A stretch of DNA of 64,000 nt from CALBPI01 sp038521865. GTDB lineage: Bacteria > Pseudomonadota > Gammaproteobacteria > Steroidobacterales > Woeseiaceae. Below, piece after piece: positions 52,483 to 61,446 of the stretch. The position numbers and the translations under genes were made by a program. The notes below the pieces were generated by a model. That model was not told the origin of the DNA. It ran no database searches and was given only the letters and a program-made list of their open reading frames with translations. The first letter of the stretch is position 1. Every line of letters begins with the position of its first letter. The DNA lies in contig JBCBKO010000003.1 of NCBI GenBank assembly GCA_038521865.1, positions 429,392 to 493,391 of the forward strand, given 5' to 3'.

Positions 52483-53835
52483 CTATGTGCGGCTGTAATT
52501 CCTGATGTTGGCTTTCTTCATCATTCCTTCGTACTGCTGCGACATGGTGTGTGCCTTCAGCTGCTGCATGAAGTCCATGGTCACGACGACGAGAATGAGC
52601 AATGACGTACCGCCGAAGTTGAACGGCACGCTCGGGAAGAACATGCGGACCAATTCCGGAATCAGGCATACGCCGGTGATGTAGAGTGCGCCCCAGAACG
52701 TCAGTCGGGTGAGCACCTTGTCGATGTACTCGCCGGTCTGCTGACCAGGGCGAATACCTTGAATGAACGCACCTGATCGCTTCAGGTTATCCGCTACTTC
52801 ACGCGAGTTGTACATCAACGCCGTGTAGAAGAAGCAGAAGAAAGCGACCAGTGCACCGTAAAGCACGATGTAGATGGGCTGTCCCGGAGACAATGCGGCG
52901 CCTACACGCTGCAGGGTCTGCGTCAAGGTGCCCGGATCCGGATTCGCGCCGCTGAATTGTACCAAAGTCACCGGGAACAAAAGCAAGCTCGAAGCGAAGA
53001 TCGGTGGGATGACCCCCGACATGTTCACCTTAAACGGCAAGTGCGTCGACTGTGCCTGCATCATTCGGCGGCCTTGTTGACGACGTGCGTAGTGGACCGT
53101 GATCCGGCGCTGCGCACTCTCCATGTACACGACGAACACCGTCATCGCGATGAATGCGATCAAGATGATCAACGCCAGCGCGGGTGACATGGTGCCGTTG
53201 CTAACGAGCTCTGCGGTTCCCGCGATCGCACCTGGCATGCCTGCGATGATGCCCGCGAGAATGATGATTGAAATACCGTTGCCGACGCCTCGCTCGGTGA
53301 TCTGCTCGCCAAGCCACATCAAGAACATCGTTCCGGTAACGAGCGAGATAATGCACAACACCATGAAGCTGATGCCCGGATTCACAACCAGATTCGGCTG
53401 GTTCTGGATTGCGTACGCCGCGCCGAACGACTGAATCAAGGCGAGCAGCAAAGTGCCCCGACGGGTGTAGTCGGTAATCTTGCGCCGGCCAGACTCGCCC
53501 TCTTTCTTGAGTTTGGCGAGACTCGGGACAACAACCGCTGCCATCTGCATCACGATGGACGCGGAGATATAAGGCATTACGCCCAAGGCAAAGATTCCAA
53601 AACGCTGAAGTGCGCCGCCTGAGAACATGTTGAACATCGCCAGGATATTTCCGGACTGTTGCTCAAAAAATTCCGTGAGCTGCAACGGATCAATCCCCGG
53701 GACAGGCACAAACGTGCCGATCCGGTACACGATCAGCGCGCCGATCAGGAACATGAGGCGCTGGCGCAACTCATCGAGCTTACCCGATTGAGCTAGTCCT
53801 GCTGCCATCTCCTCGTTTTTGCGATTCTTTGCCAT
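52483..53835 (-). CDS. secY: Preprotein translocase subunit SecY
   Basis: The 450-residue protein has ten membrane helices. The plug region and signatures are visible: FNMFSGGALQRFGIFALGVM, PYISASIVMQM and the cytoplasmic loop VYMESAQRRITVHYARRQQG. SecY forms the protein-conducting channel with SecE and SecG. The N-terminal segment MAKNRKNEEMAAGLAQSGKL is somewhat longer than in E. coli. It ends the spc operon, after rplO. Confidence 0.98.
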   Translation of the reverse strand: MAKNRKNEEMAAGLAQSGKLDELRQRLMFLIGALIVYRIGTFVPVPGIDPLQLTEFFEQQSGNILAMFNMFSGGALQRFGIFALGVMPYISASIVMQMAAVVVPSLAKLKKEGESGRRKITDYTRRGTLLLALIQSFGAAYAIQNQPNLVVNPGISFMVLCIISLVTGTMFLMWLGEQITERGVGNGISIIILAGIIAGMPGAIAGTAELVSNGTMSPALALIILIAFIAMTVFVVYMESAQRRITVHYARRQQGRRMMQAQSTHLPFKVNMSGVIPPIFASSLLLFPVTLVQFSGANPDPGTLTQTLQRVGAALSPGQPIYIVLYGALVAFFCFFYTALMYNSREVADNLKRSGAFIQGIRPGQQTGEYIDKVLTRLTFWGALYITGVCLIPELVRMFFPSVPFNFGGTSLLILVVVTMDFMQQLKAHTMSQQYEGMMKKANIRNYSRT

Positions 53836-53849
53836 GACTACCTGTTGGA

Positions 53850-54284
53850 TCAGTCTTCGATCGTGCCGCCAGCGGCTTCGATTGCTTTGCGTGCACCCGG
53901 CGTTACCGCGATGCCTTTGAGTGTCACTGCCTTCTCAATTTTTCCGGAGTCGATCACCTTGACCTTCAGAGTCTGAGCCGGCACGAGACGTGCGCGTTTC
54001 AGTGACAACAGGTCAACCGTGTCATCTTCAATCAGTGCGAGTTCATGCAGCCGTAGCTCCGCCGACAGACGAGCCTTACGCGAGTTGAAGCCTACTTTTG
54101 GCAGGCGACGTTGTAGCGGCATTTGACCGCCTTCGAACCCGACCTTGTGATAACCACCGGAACGAGCATGCTGGCCCTTAACACCACGACCACTGGTCTT
54201 ACCCTGGCCTGCGGAAATACCGCGACCGAGTCGCTTACCGACCGGCTTACTGCCTTTTGCAGGTTTGAGTGTGTTCAGACGCAT
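53850..54284 (-). CDS. rplO: 50S ribosomal protein L15
   Basis: The 144-residue protein starts MRLNTLKPAKGSKPVGKRLG, followed by the glycine-rich RGISAGQGKTSGRGVKGQHA that winds through 23S rRNA. Its ATG shares one base with the rpmD stop, so the two are coupled. Confidence 0.98.
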   Translation of the reverse strand: MRLNTLKPAKGSKPVGKRLGRGISAGQGKTSGRGVKGQHARSGGYHKVGFEGGQMPLQRRLPKVGFNSRKARLSAELRLHELALIEDDTVDLLSLKRARLVPAQTLKVKVIDSGKIEKAVTLKGIAVTPGARKAIEAAGGTIED

Positions 54285-54472
54285 TACGCTTCCTCAACTT
54301 TCAACAGGTATGACACCTGATTGATCATGCCGCGGTTCTCAGGCGTGTCTTCGACTTCAACCGTGTGGTTGATGCGACGCAAACCGAGTCCAGCGATACT
54401 GGCTTTGTGGTTCTTCAGTCGGCCATGCTTGCTCTTCACCAGCGTGACCTTGAGTTTCTTGTTCGCTGCCAT
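54284..54472 (-). CDS. rpmD: 50S ribosomal protein L30
   Basis: The 62-residue protein shows KLKVTLVKSKHGRLKNHKAS and GLGLRRINHTVEVEDTPENR, the L30 core. It lies between rpsE (three-base gap) and rplO in the spc operon. Confidence 0.96.
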   Translation of the reverse strand: MAANKKLKVTLVKSKHGRLKNHKASIAGLGLRRINHTVEVEDTPENRGMINQVSYLLKVEEA

Positions 54473-54475
54473 GGC

Positions 54476-54982
54476 TTAACCCAGGATTTCCTCAACAGTC
54501 TTGCCACGCTTGGCCGCGACTGATGACGGTGAATGGATGTTCCGCAGCCCGTTGATCGTGGCGCGAACCACGTTGATCGGGTTACGTGAACCATATGACT
54601 TCGCGAGCACGTTTCTGACGCCTGCGCATTCGAAAACCGCACGCATCGCACCACCCGCGATGACACCCGTACCTTCGGAAGCCGGCTGCATGTAAACGCG
54701 AGTCGCGCCGTGTCGGCCCTTGATCTCGTATTGCAGCGTGTCGTCACGCAGATGAACCTTCGCGAGGTTCTTGCGTGCCGCCTGCATCGCTTTCTGGATA
54801 GCGATAGGCACTTCGCGCGCCTTGCCGTAGCCGAAACCAACGCTGCCGTTGCCGTCACCGACAACAGTCAGTGCCGTGAAACCAAACTGACGGCCGCCTT
54901 TGACCACCTTGGCTACACGATTCACCGCTACCAGTTTTTCAACCAGATCGTCGCCGCTGTTTTGCTTGTCGTTCTTTGCCAT
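54476..54982 (-). CDS. rpsE: 30S ribosomal protein S5
   Basis: The 168-residue protein has the double-stranded RNA-binding region LVEKLVAVNRVAKVVKGGRQ and the loop VGDGNGSVGFGYGKAREVP. The C-terminal domain contains PASEGTGVIAGGAMRAVFEC. S5 influences decoding accuracy. It follows rplR in the spc operon. Confidence 0.98.
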   Translation of the reverse strand: MAKNDKQNSGDDLVEKLVAVNRVAKVVKGGRQFGFTALTVVGDGNGSVGFGYGKAREVPIAIQKAMQAARKNLAKVHLRDDTLQYEIKGRHGATRVYMQPASEGTGVIAGGAMRAVFECAGVRNVLAKSYGSRNPINVVRATINGLRNIHSPSSVAAKRGKTVEEILG

Positions 54983-54996
54983 GTTCAGTTCGATTC

Positions 54997-55356
54997 CTAG
55001 AATTTGAGACCCGCTTCACGCGCCGCGTCGGCCAGAGCCTTTACGCGACCGTGGTAGCGGTAGCCCGAGCGATCAAAAGCGACCTTCTCGATACCTGCTG
55101 CCTTCGCCTTTTCTGCGATCTGCTTGCCCACCGCTTCGGCGGCACTGACGTTGCCCGTGGACTTGAGCTCCTCGCGGAGTCCTTTTTGCACCGTTGAAGC
55201 CGCAGCAAGAACGGTGGAACCGTCGGCTGCGAGAATCTGCGCGTAGATGTGACGCGGGGTGCGGTAGACGCTCAGGCGCTCTGTGCCCAACTCGCGAATC
55301 TTGGCGCGAGTGCGGCGAGCCCGACGCAGTCGATTGTCCTTTTTGCTCAGTTTCAT
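54997..55356 (-). CDS. rplR: 50S ribosomal protein L18
   Basis: The 119-residue protein has the basic N-terminus LRRARRTRAKIRELGTERLS and the 5S rRNA-binding RTPRHIYAQILAADGSTVLA. The end KALADAAREAGLKF is diagnostic. Between rplF and rpsE. Confidence 0.98.
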   Translation of the reverse strand: MKLSKKDNRLRRARRTRAKIRELGTERLSVYRTPRHIYAQILAADGSTVLAAASTVQKGLREELKSTGNVSAAEAVGKQIAEKAKAAGIEKVAFDRSGYRYHGRVKALADAAREAGLKF

Positions 55357-55400
55357 GTTTCGTCTCCAGCCACGATCCGGTTCGACGCCCGGACGCCGAC

Positions 55401-55934
55401 TTACTTCTTCTTCGCCTCTTTACGAACAACGTTTTCGTCGCTGTAGCGCACGCCCTTGCCCTTGTACGGCTCGGGCGGACGATAGGCACGAATCTCTGCG
55501 GCGACCTGACCCACAACCTGCTTGTCAGCGCCTTTCAATACGATCTCGGTCTGGCTCGGTGTTTCTACACTGACACCCTCCGGCATTGCGTGGACAACCG
55601 GATGCGAGAAGCCCAATGTGAGATTGAGGTTGCTACCCTGTGCCTGCGCACGGTAGCCAACGCCAACCAGCGTCAGTTTTTTCTCCCAACCCTCGCTGAC
55701 GCCCTGCACCATGTTGGCGAGTAACGCCCGTGTGGTGCCGGCCATGGCGCGAGCGAATCGAGATCCGCTGCGTGCTTTCACGGTCAACGTGCCGTTTTCT
55801 TCCTCGAGATCAACCTCGCTGTTCAGCGCCATGGACAGGTTGCCCTTGCTGCCTTTCAGAGAGACGTCCTGGCCGTTGCGCTGAAGCTCAACGCCTTTCG
55901 GCAAGGTGATCGGTTGTTTCGCGATGCGAGACAT
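55401..55934 (-). CDS. rplF: 50S ribosomal protein L6
   Basis: The 177-residue protein consists of two similar domains and ends with YRPPEPYKGKGVRYSDENVV, the conserved L6 tail, then a lysine-rich end. It binds 23S rRNA near the factor-binding site. In the spc operon after rpsH. Confidence 0.98.
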   Translation of the reverse strand: MSRIAKQPITLPKGVELQRNGQDVSLKGSKGNLSMALNSEVDLEEENGTLTVKARSGSRFARAMAGTTRALLANMVQGVSEGWEKKLTLVGVGYRAQAQGSNLNLTLGFSHPVVHAMPEGVSVETPSQTEIVLKGADKQVVGQVAAEIRAYRPPEPYKGKGVRYSDENVVRKEAKKK

Positions 55935-55952
55935 AGTCTTGATTCCGTTGTG

Positions 55953-56348
55953 TTACGAAACGAGGCAAATAACCTCGCCCCCAATACCTTTGGCGCGCGC
56001 TTCACGATCACTCATGACGCCCGCAGACGTTGAAACGATGGCGACACCCAGACCACCGAGTACCTTCGGCAGTTCACCGGTCTGGCGGTAAATCCGCAAA
56101 CCCGGCTTGCTCACGCGCTTGATCTTTTCGATCACGGGCGTTCCCTCGTGGTATCGCAGCGTCAGGGTCAATTCTGATTTCGCGCCATCCTTCTGGACAT
56201 CAACGCCGTCGATGTAACCCTCATCCTTCAGAACATTGGCAATCGCCACCTTGACGTTAGACGAAGGCATCTTGACCTCGGTCTTGCGCGCTTTCTGGGC
56301 GTTGCGAATGCGTGTCAGCATGTCGGCGATCGGATCACTCATACTCAT
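55953..56348 (-). CDS. rpsH: 30S ribosomal protein S8
   Basis: The 131-residue protein begins MSMSDPIADMLTRIRNAQKA and ends with the S8 signature VSTSAGVMSDREARAKGIGG. S8 binds central-domain 16S rRNA and in E. coli represses the spc operon at the rplE region. Confidence 0.98.
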   Translation of the reverse strand: MSMSDPIADMLTRIRNAQKARKTEVKMPSSNVKVAIANVLKDEGYIDGVDVQKDGAKSELTLTLRYHEGTPVIEKIKRVSKPGLRIYRQTGELPKVLGGLGVAIVSTSAGVMSDREARAKGIGGEVICLVS

Positions 56349-56362
56349 CGTGTAACCCTCCC

Positions 56363-56668
56363 TTACCAGCTAGCCTTGGACAGGCCGGGGATTTCACCTT
56401 TCATAGTGGCTTCCCGCAACTTGTTCCGCGCCAGTCCGAACTTCCGATAGAACCCATGCGGACGACCGGTGATCGAGCAGCGGTTACGCATACGTACTGG
56501 AGCGGCGTCGCGCGGCATCGCGCTCAGCTTCGCAACAGCAGCGTCCACTTCTTCGACGCTTGAGTTCGGGTTACTGATCACAGCTTTCAGCGCCGCACGC
56601 TTCGCCGCGTACTTGGCAACCAGCTTTGCGCGTTTTACTTCCCGCGCGATCATTGATTTCTTAGCCAT
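56363..56668 (-). CDS. rpsN: 30S ribosomal protein S14, zinc-free form
   Basis: The 101-residue protein is the long C-minus type: the region NRCSITGRPHGFYRKFGLAR lacks the two CxxC pairs of the short zinc form. Typical of proteobacteria. Between rplE and rpsH. Confidence 0.98.
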   Translation of the reverse strand: MAKKSMIAREVKRAKLVAKYAAKRAALKAVISNPNSSVEEVDAAVAKLSAMPRDAAPVRMRNRCSITGRPHGFYRKFGLARNKLREATMKGEIPGLSKASW

Positions 56669-56695
56669 AGGTTTCTACCTGTACCTGTTCCGCGC

Positions 56696-57235
56696 TCAGC
56701 GCTTGAACGGAAAACTGAAAGCTTCGAGCAACGCACGTCCCTCATCGGCGTTGCGCGCTGTCGTAGTGATCGTAATGTCCATGCCACGAACCGCATCAAC
56801 CTGGTCGTAGTCGATCTCAGGGAAGATGATCTGTTCCTGAACACCCATCGAGTAGTTGCCCTGCTTGTCGAAGGACTTCGACGACAAGCCACGGAAGTCG
56901 CGAATACGCGGAATTGCAATCGCGATCAGGCGATCCAGAAATTCATACATCCGCTCGCGGCGCAGCGTGACCTTGCAGCCGATCGGGTAGCCTTCACGGA
57001 TCTTGAAGCCCGCGACAGATTTCCGCGCGTTACAAACCACCGGTTTTTGACCGGCGATCGCTGTCATATCGCGTACCGCGTTCTCCATGACTTTTTTATC
57101 CGCAACGGCTTCACCAACACCCATGTTCAGGGTGATCTTCGTGATCCGCGGCACTTCCATGACGTTAGCGACACCCAGTTTCTCCTTGAGCGCCGGCACC
57201 ACGGTATCCCGGTAATATTCTTGCAATCTCGCCAT
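56696..57235 (-). CDS. rplE: 50S ribosomal protein L5
   Basis: The 179-residue protein has ITLNMGVGEAVADKKVMENA, VRDMTAIAGQKPVVCNARKS and the 3' phrase FPEIDYDQVDAVRGMDITIT. It binds 5S rRNA in the central protuberance. In the spc operon after rplX. Confidence 0.98.
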   Translation of the reverse strand: MARLQEYYRDTVVPALKEKLGVANVMEVPRITKITLNMGVGEAVADKKVMENAVRDMTAIAGQKPVVCNARKSVAGFKIREGYPIGCKVTLRRERMYEFLDRLIAIAIPRIRDFRGLSSKSFDKQGNYSMGVQEQIIFPEIDYDQVDAVRGMDITITTTARNADEGRALLEAFSFPFKR

Positions 57236-57263
57236 ATTTACTCAGTGACGTCGCCTCTCCGGC

Positions 57264-57584
57264 TTAAACGTCTACCGCCTCGTTGGAAGAACGGAACACA
57301 CGGGACTTCTTCCCGTCTTTTCCAATTTCAATACCGACCCGATCACCCTTCTTGGTCTTCGGGTTAAAAATCTGGACATTCGAACGATGGATCGGCATCG
57401 CTTTGTCCTTGATGCCGCCAGGCTCGCCCACATTCGGGTTCGCTTTCACGTGTTTACGCGCGATGTTGATGCCTTCCACCAACAGGCGGTCCTCGTCGGC
57501 CAGTACCTCGAGTACCGTTCCGGTGCGACCTTTGTCTTTCCCTGTGATGACGATAACGTCATCGCCTTTACGGATCTTTTGCAT
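57264..57584 (-). CDS. rplX: 50S ribosomal protein L24
   Basis: The 106-residue protein begins MQKIRKGDDVIVITGKDKGR, the KOW motif, and contains INIARKHVKANPNVGEPGGI. It is an early assembly protein of the large subunit. Between rplN and rplE. Confidence 0.98.
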   Translation of the reverse strand: MQKIRKGDDVIVITGKDKGRTGTVLEVLADEDRLLVEGINIARKHVKANPNVGEPGGIKDKAMPIHRSNVQIFNPKTKKGDRVGIEIGKDGKKSRVFRSSNEAVDV

Positions 57585-57621
57585 GTTCCTAATACCCTGC
57601 GTGGTGTGCCCTAGAGCACCC

Positions 57622-57990
57622 CTAGAGAACCTCTGGAGCCAGTGACACGATCTTCATGAACTGGTTGCCGCGCAATTCGCGGGTAACCGGACCGAAGATA
57701 CGAGTGCCGATCGGCTCAAGCTTGCTGTTCAGCAAAACCGCTGCATTACCGTCAAAGCGGATCAGCGAGCCGTCCTTACGGCGTACACCCTTGCGCGTGC
57801 GCACGACGACGGCGTTGTAGACCTCGCCCTTTTTCACTTTGCCGCGCGGGATAGCGTCCTTGACGCTTACCTTGATGACATCGCCAACGCCGGCGTAGCG
57901 GCGCTTGGAACCACCGAGGACCTTGATGCACATAACACGGCGTGCACCACTGTTGTCGGCTGCGTCGAGCACTGTCTGCATCTGAATCAT
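57622..57990 (-). CDS. rplN: 50S ribosomal protein L14
   Basis: The 122-residue protein begins MIQMQTVLDAADNSGARRVM and ends FMKIVSLAPEVL. First gene of the spc section, after rpsQ with a 15-base gap, so S10 and spc transcripts may be continuous. Confidence 0.98.
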   Translation of the reverse strand: MIQMQTVLDAADNSGARRVMCIKVLGGSKRRYAGVGDVIKVSVKDAIPRGKVKKGEVYNAVVVRTRKGVRRKDGSLIRFDGNAAVLLNSKLEPIGTRIFGPVTRELRGNQFMKIVSLAPEVL

Positions 57991-58005
57991 GGTTGCTGTC
58001 CTGCT

Positions 58006-58275
58006 TTAGCATTCGGTAGCGCGTTCGACGACCTCAACGACGCGCCATGACTTCTGCTTTGAAATCGGGCTGCATTCGCTGATGGCCACCGTATCGCCGC
58101 TGCGACACTCGTTGTTCTCGTCATGCGCCTTCAGCTTGGTCGTGCGGCGAATGTATTTGCCGTAGACGCTGTGGCGTACCAGACGCTCAATCGCCACCGA
58201 TACGGTCTTGTCCATCTTGTCGGACACGACCTTGCCGATAACGCGGCGCTCTGTTGTTGCGTTCGCTTCGCTCAT
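58006..58275 (-). CDS. rpsQ: 30S ribosomal protein S17
   Basis: The 89-residue protein contains VIGKVVSDKMDKTVSVAIER and the closing ISECSPISKQKSWRVVEVVE. It is an OB-fold 16S rRNA-binding protein. Last gene of the S10 operon, after rpmC. Confidence 0.98.
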   Translation of the reverse strand: MSEANATTERRVIGKVVSDKMDKTVSVAIERLVRHSVYGKYIRRTTKLKAHDENNECRSGDTVAISECSPISKQKSWRVVEVVERATEC

Positions 58276-58286
58276 CTTTCGTTTCC

Positions 58287-58493
58287 TTAACTGGCGTCGG
58301 TCGCGTTAGCGGTCTCTGCCATCACCGTTTTGATGCGCGCGATATCACGACGCACACGACGCAAGTCGTTCTGCTGGACTTCCTGGCCGGTTGCACGCTG
58401 CATGCGCAGGTTGAACTGCTCGCGGCGCAATTTCAGCAACTCGTCCTGAAGACCGGCACCATCCATTTCTCGAAGTTCTGCTGCCTTCATCAC
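58287..58493 (-). CDS. rpmC: 50S ribosomal protein L29
   Basis: The 68-residue two-helix protein shows LLKLRREQFNLRMQRATGQE and VRRDIARIKTVMAE. Its ATG overlaps the rplP stop (ATGA at 58490-58493). It sits near the peptide tunnel exit with L23. Confidence 0.97.
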   Translation of the reverse strand: MMKAAELREMDGAGLQDELLKLRREQFNLRMQRATGQEVQQNDLRRVRRDIARIKTVMAETANATDAS

Positions 58494-58903
58494 ATCACCT
58501 GCCGGGTCACGAAGGTCGTGGCCATCGGAATTTTGGCGGCCGCCAAGCGAAACGCCTCGCGCGCAACTTCCTCGCTCACCCCTTCCATTTCGTAAAGAAT
58601 CCGCCCGGGCTGGATCTGAGCGACCCAGTACTCGACGTTACCCTTACCCTTACCCTGACGAACTTCCAGCGGCTTTTTGCTGATCGGTTTGTCAGGGAAC
58701 ACGCGAATCCAGATTTTTCCGCCACGCTTGATGTAGCGGGTCATCGCACGACGCGCCGCTTCAATCTGACGCGCTGTCAAACGACCGCGACCCGTTGCTT
58801 TCAGCGCATACTCGCCGAAAGATACCGTGCTGCCGCGATGTGCCAGACCGCGGTTGCGGCCTTTCATCTGCTTGCGAAATTTTGTCCGTTTTGGCTGCAA
58901 CAT
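58490..58903 (-). CDS. rplP: 50S ribosomal protein L16
   Basis: The 137-residue protein begins MLQPKRTKFRKQMKGRNRGL and contains KIWIRVFPDKPISKKPLEVR and GKGKGNVEYWVAQIQPGRIL. It binds near the A-site finger. In the S10 operon between rpsC and rpmC. Confidence 0.98.
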   Translation of the reverse strand: MLQPKRTKFRKQMKGRNRGLAHRGSTVSFGEYALKATGRGRLTARQIEAARRAMTRYIKRGGKIWIRVFPDKPISKKPLEVRQGKGKGNVEYWVAQIQPGRILYEMEGVSEEVAREAFRLAAAKIPMATTFVTRQVM

Positions 58904-58915
58904 GCCGATGTACTC

Positions 58916-59599
58916 CTAGCGCGCCGCTGCTTCAGCCGGCTCTCCAGCCGTCTGCTCAGGGGTATCGTAGACCTCACCTTTGAAGATCCACACTTTCACA
59001 CCGATGATGCCGTAGGTGGTTGCCGCCTCCGCGGTGCCATAGTCGATATCAGCACGCAGCGTGTGCAGCGGAACTCGACCTTCGCGATACCACTCTGAGC
59101 GCGCGATTTCCGCACCATTCAGTCGACCGCCAACCTTGACCTTGATGCCTTGGGCACCAACTCGCATCGTGTTTTGTACCGCACGCTTCATCGCACGCCG
59201 GAACATCACGCGGCGCTCAAGCTGCTGAGCGATACCTTCGGCAACCAGCGTCGCGTCTAACTCAGGCTTGCGAACTTCGTTGATGTTGATGCGAACGTCC
59301 GCAAGTGGCATTTGAACCATTCCGGCAACTTCACGGCGCAGACGTTCGATGTCTTCGCCCTTTTTGCCGATCACGATGCCTGGGCGGGCCGTGTTCAAAG
59401 CGATATTGATTTTCTTTGCCGGCCGCTCGATTTGGATCCGCGAAACGGAGGCGTCCTTCAAACGCTTGCGCAGGAACGTCCGCACCTCGTGATCCTGACG
59501 GACATACTCCGGGAACGCCTTGCTGTCGGCGTACCACTTCGATGTCCAATCGGTCGTTATGCCGAGGCGAATACCGTTGGGATGTACTTTCTGACCCAT
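58916..59599 (-). CDS. rpsC: 30S ribosomal protein S3
   Basis: The 227-residue protein begins MGQKVHPNGIRLGITTDWTS. The KH domain motif is IVIGKKGEDIERLRREV, and the C-terminal domain has ARSEWYREGRVPLHTLRADI. The end is an alanine- and glutamate-rich tail. S3 forms part of the mRNA entry helicase. Confidence 0.98.
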   Translation of the reverse strand: MGQKVHPNGIRLGITTDWTSKWYADSKAFPEYVRQDHEVRTFLRKRLKDASVSRIQIERPAKKINIALNTARPGIVIGKKGEDIERLRREVAGMVQMPLADVRININEVRKPELDATLVAEGIAQQLERRVMFRRAMKRAVQNTMRVGAQGIKVKVGGRLNGAEIARSEWYREGRVPLHTLRADIDYGTAEAATTYGIIGVKVWIFKGEVYDTPEQTAGEPAEAAAR

Positions 59600-59609
59600 A
59601 ATTCTCTAC

Positions 59610-59960
59610 CTAGTCCGCCGCGCCGTCGGCCACCTGAATGGTGATGTGGCTGTTGCGTTTGATGATTCGAGTACCACGGCCTTTCGCACGCGCCCGGAAC
59701 CGACGATAGCGAGGTGCTTCGTCGATCATGATCGTCGAGACTTTGAGCTCGTCGATATCGGCACCGTGGTTGTGTTCCGCGTTTGCAATGGCTGACTCAA
59801 GCACCTTGCGCACGATCGCAGCGCCTTTTTTCGGCATAAACGACAGTGTCGTCAGTGCTTCGTCTACAGACTTGCCGCGAATCATGTCGGCGACTAGCCG
59901 GCACTTCTGCGGTGAAATCCGCGCGTAACGCAATTTTGCTGCTACTTGCATGACATCCAA
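59610..59960 (-). CDS. rplV: 50S ribosomal protein L22
   Basis: The 116-residue protein shows LRYARISPQKCRLVADMIRG and the tunnel loop PRYRRFRARAKGRGTRIIKR, the region where changes give macrolide resistance. The sequence looks normal. Between rpsS and rpsC. Confidence 0.98.
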   Translation of the reverse strand: MDVMQVAAKLRYARISPQKCRLVADMIRGKSVDEALTTLSFMPKKGAAIVRKVLESAIANAEHNHGADIDELKVSTIMIDEAPRYRRFRARAKGRGTRIIKRNSHITIQVADGAAD

Positions 59961-59963
59961 TCC

Positions 59964-60239
59964 TTAGCGCTTGGTCTTCTTGTCTGCCGCGTGCCCTTTG
60001 AAAGTACGCGTCAGAGCAAACTCGCCCAGTTTGTGGCCAACCATGTTCTCGGAGATCAGCACCGGAACGTGCTGGCGACCGTTGTGTACTGCGATTGTCA
60101 GACCAACCATATCCGGCAGCACCATTGAGCGGCGCGACCAGGTCTTGATCGGGCGACGATCGTTGCTCTCCACCGCGGCGGCGACTTTTTTCGCCAGGTG
60201 GTTGTCCACGAACGGACCTTTTTTCAATGAACGAGGCAC
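59964..60239 (-). CDS. rpsS: 30S ribosomal protein S19
   Basis: The 91-residue protein begins MPRSLKKGPFVDNHLAKKVA and contains WSRRSMVLPDMVGLTIAVHN. It contacts S13 in the 30S head. In the S10 operon after rplB. Confidence 0.98.
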   Translation of the reverse strand: MPRSLKKGPFVDNHLAKKVAAAVESNDRRPIKTWSRRSMVLPDMVGLTIAVHNGRQHVPVLISENMVGHKLGEFALTRTFKGHAADKKTKR

Positions 60240-60279
60240 GTTATCTCTTCCTCTTCTCTAATTCAGTCAGCGACCGCGC

Positions 60280-61110
60280 TTACTTGCGGCTCTTGCGACG
60301 ACGAACAATCATCTTGTCCGTGCGCTTGTTCGAACGGGTCTTGTAACCCTTGGTCGGTGTGCCCCACGGGCTAACCGGATGACGGCCACCGGAGGTCCGA
60401 CCCTCACCACCACCATGCGGGTGATCGACCGGGTTCATGGCAACGCCGCGGACTGTCGGGCGAACACCACGCCAACGCTTCGCACCGGCTTTACCAAGCT
60501 TGCGCAGGTTGTGTTCGCCATGACCAACCTCACCCACTGTGGCGCGGCATTCGGTATGGATCTTGCGCATTTCGCCGGAGCGCAGTCGCAGAGTGACGTA
60601 AGCACCCTCGCGCGCGACCAGCTGCGCCACGCCGCCAGCGGAGCGCACCATCTGGGCGCCCTTGCCAGGCTTCATCTCGATGCAATGCACCTGAGTACCC
60701 ACCGGAATGTTACGCAAGGGCAAAGAATTGCCCGGCTTAATCGGCGCATCGTCCGAAGACATGATCGGCGCCCCGACCTCGACTTTCTTCGGCGCGAGAA
60801 TGTAGCGACGCTCACCGTCGGCATACTTGATCAGCGCGATATGTGCACTTCGGTTGGGATCGTACTCAATCCGCTCAACCACACCCGGAACACCAAACTT
60901 ATCGCGTTTGAAGTCGATAATGCGGTAGCGCTGCTTGTGGCCACCGCCATGATGACGCACGGTAATACGGCCGTTGTTGTTGCGACCGCCGGATTTGGTT
61001 TTCTTCGCAACCAGCTTGCTAAAGGGCTTGCCTTTGTGCAGGCCAGGCGTCATGACCTTGACCTTAAAACGACGCCCCGGAGAAGTCGGTTTCTGTTTTT
61101 GCAATGACAT
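60280..61110 (-). CDS. rplB: 50S ribosomal protein L2
   Basis: The 276-residue protein has the basic GRNNNGRITVRHHGGGHKQR and, near residue 228, MNPVDHPHGGGEGRTSGGRH with the histidine needed for peptidyl-transferase assembly. Length is typical. Between rplW and rpsS. Confidence 0.98.
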   Translation of the reverse strand: MSLQKQKPTSPGRRFKVKVMTPGLHKGKPFSKLVAKKTKSGGRNNNGRITVRHHGGGHKQRYRIIDFKRDKFGVPGVVERIEYDPNRSAHIALIKYADGERRYILAPKKVEVGAPIMSSDDAPIKPGNSLPLRNIPVGTQVHCIEMKPGKGAQMVRSAGGVAQLVAREGAYVTLRLRSGEMRKIHTECRATVGEVGHGEHNLRKLGKAGAKRWRGVRPTVRGVAMNPVDHPHGGGEGRTSGGRHPVSPWGTPTKGYKTRSNKRTDKMIVRRRKSRK

Positions 61111-61137
61111 AGCTGTCTACCTTGCCTTTACCGTCGC

Positions 61138-61446
61138 TTACTCAGCGCCGAGGAAATCAATTTCACTGCCTGCCGCGAGCTTCACGTAGGCTTTCTTGAA
61201 GTCTGAACGTCGGCCAAAACCGCGACCACGACGCTTTACCTTGCCGCTCTGGTTCAGGACTGTGACACCATCTACCGCAACCTCGAACAGCTTCTCTACC
61301 GCCGCCTTAATTTCAGGCTTAGTGGCATCCGTACGTACCTTAAAAACCACTTGGTTCGCGCGCTCATTGATGCGCAGACTCTTCTCCGACATGTGCGGTC
61401 CGAGCAAAATCGTCAGCAGCCGTTCTTCCCGATTGGTCTGGCTCAT
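61138..61446 (-). CDS. rplW: 50S ribosomal protein L23
   Basis: The 102-residue protein has LLTILLGPHMSEKSLRINER and VFKVRTDATKPEIKAAVEKL. It forms the docking site for trigger factor and SRP at the tunnel exit. Its ATG overlaps the rplD stop (ATGA at 61443-61446). Confidence 0.97.
   Translation of the reverse strand: MSQTNREERLLTILLGPHMSEKSLRINERANQVVFKVRTDATKPEIKAAVEKLFEVAVDGVTVLNQSGKVKRRGRGFGRRSDFKKAYVKLAAGSEIDFLGAE

Noticed and set aside
60379..61107. Long open frame on the plus strand opposite rplB
   Set aside because: It mirrors the codon pattern of rplB, lacks a Shine-Dalgarno sequence, and lies wholly inside a certain gene.
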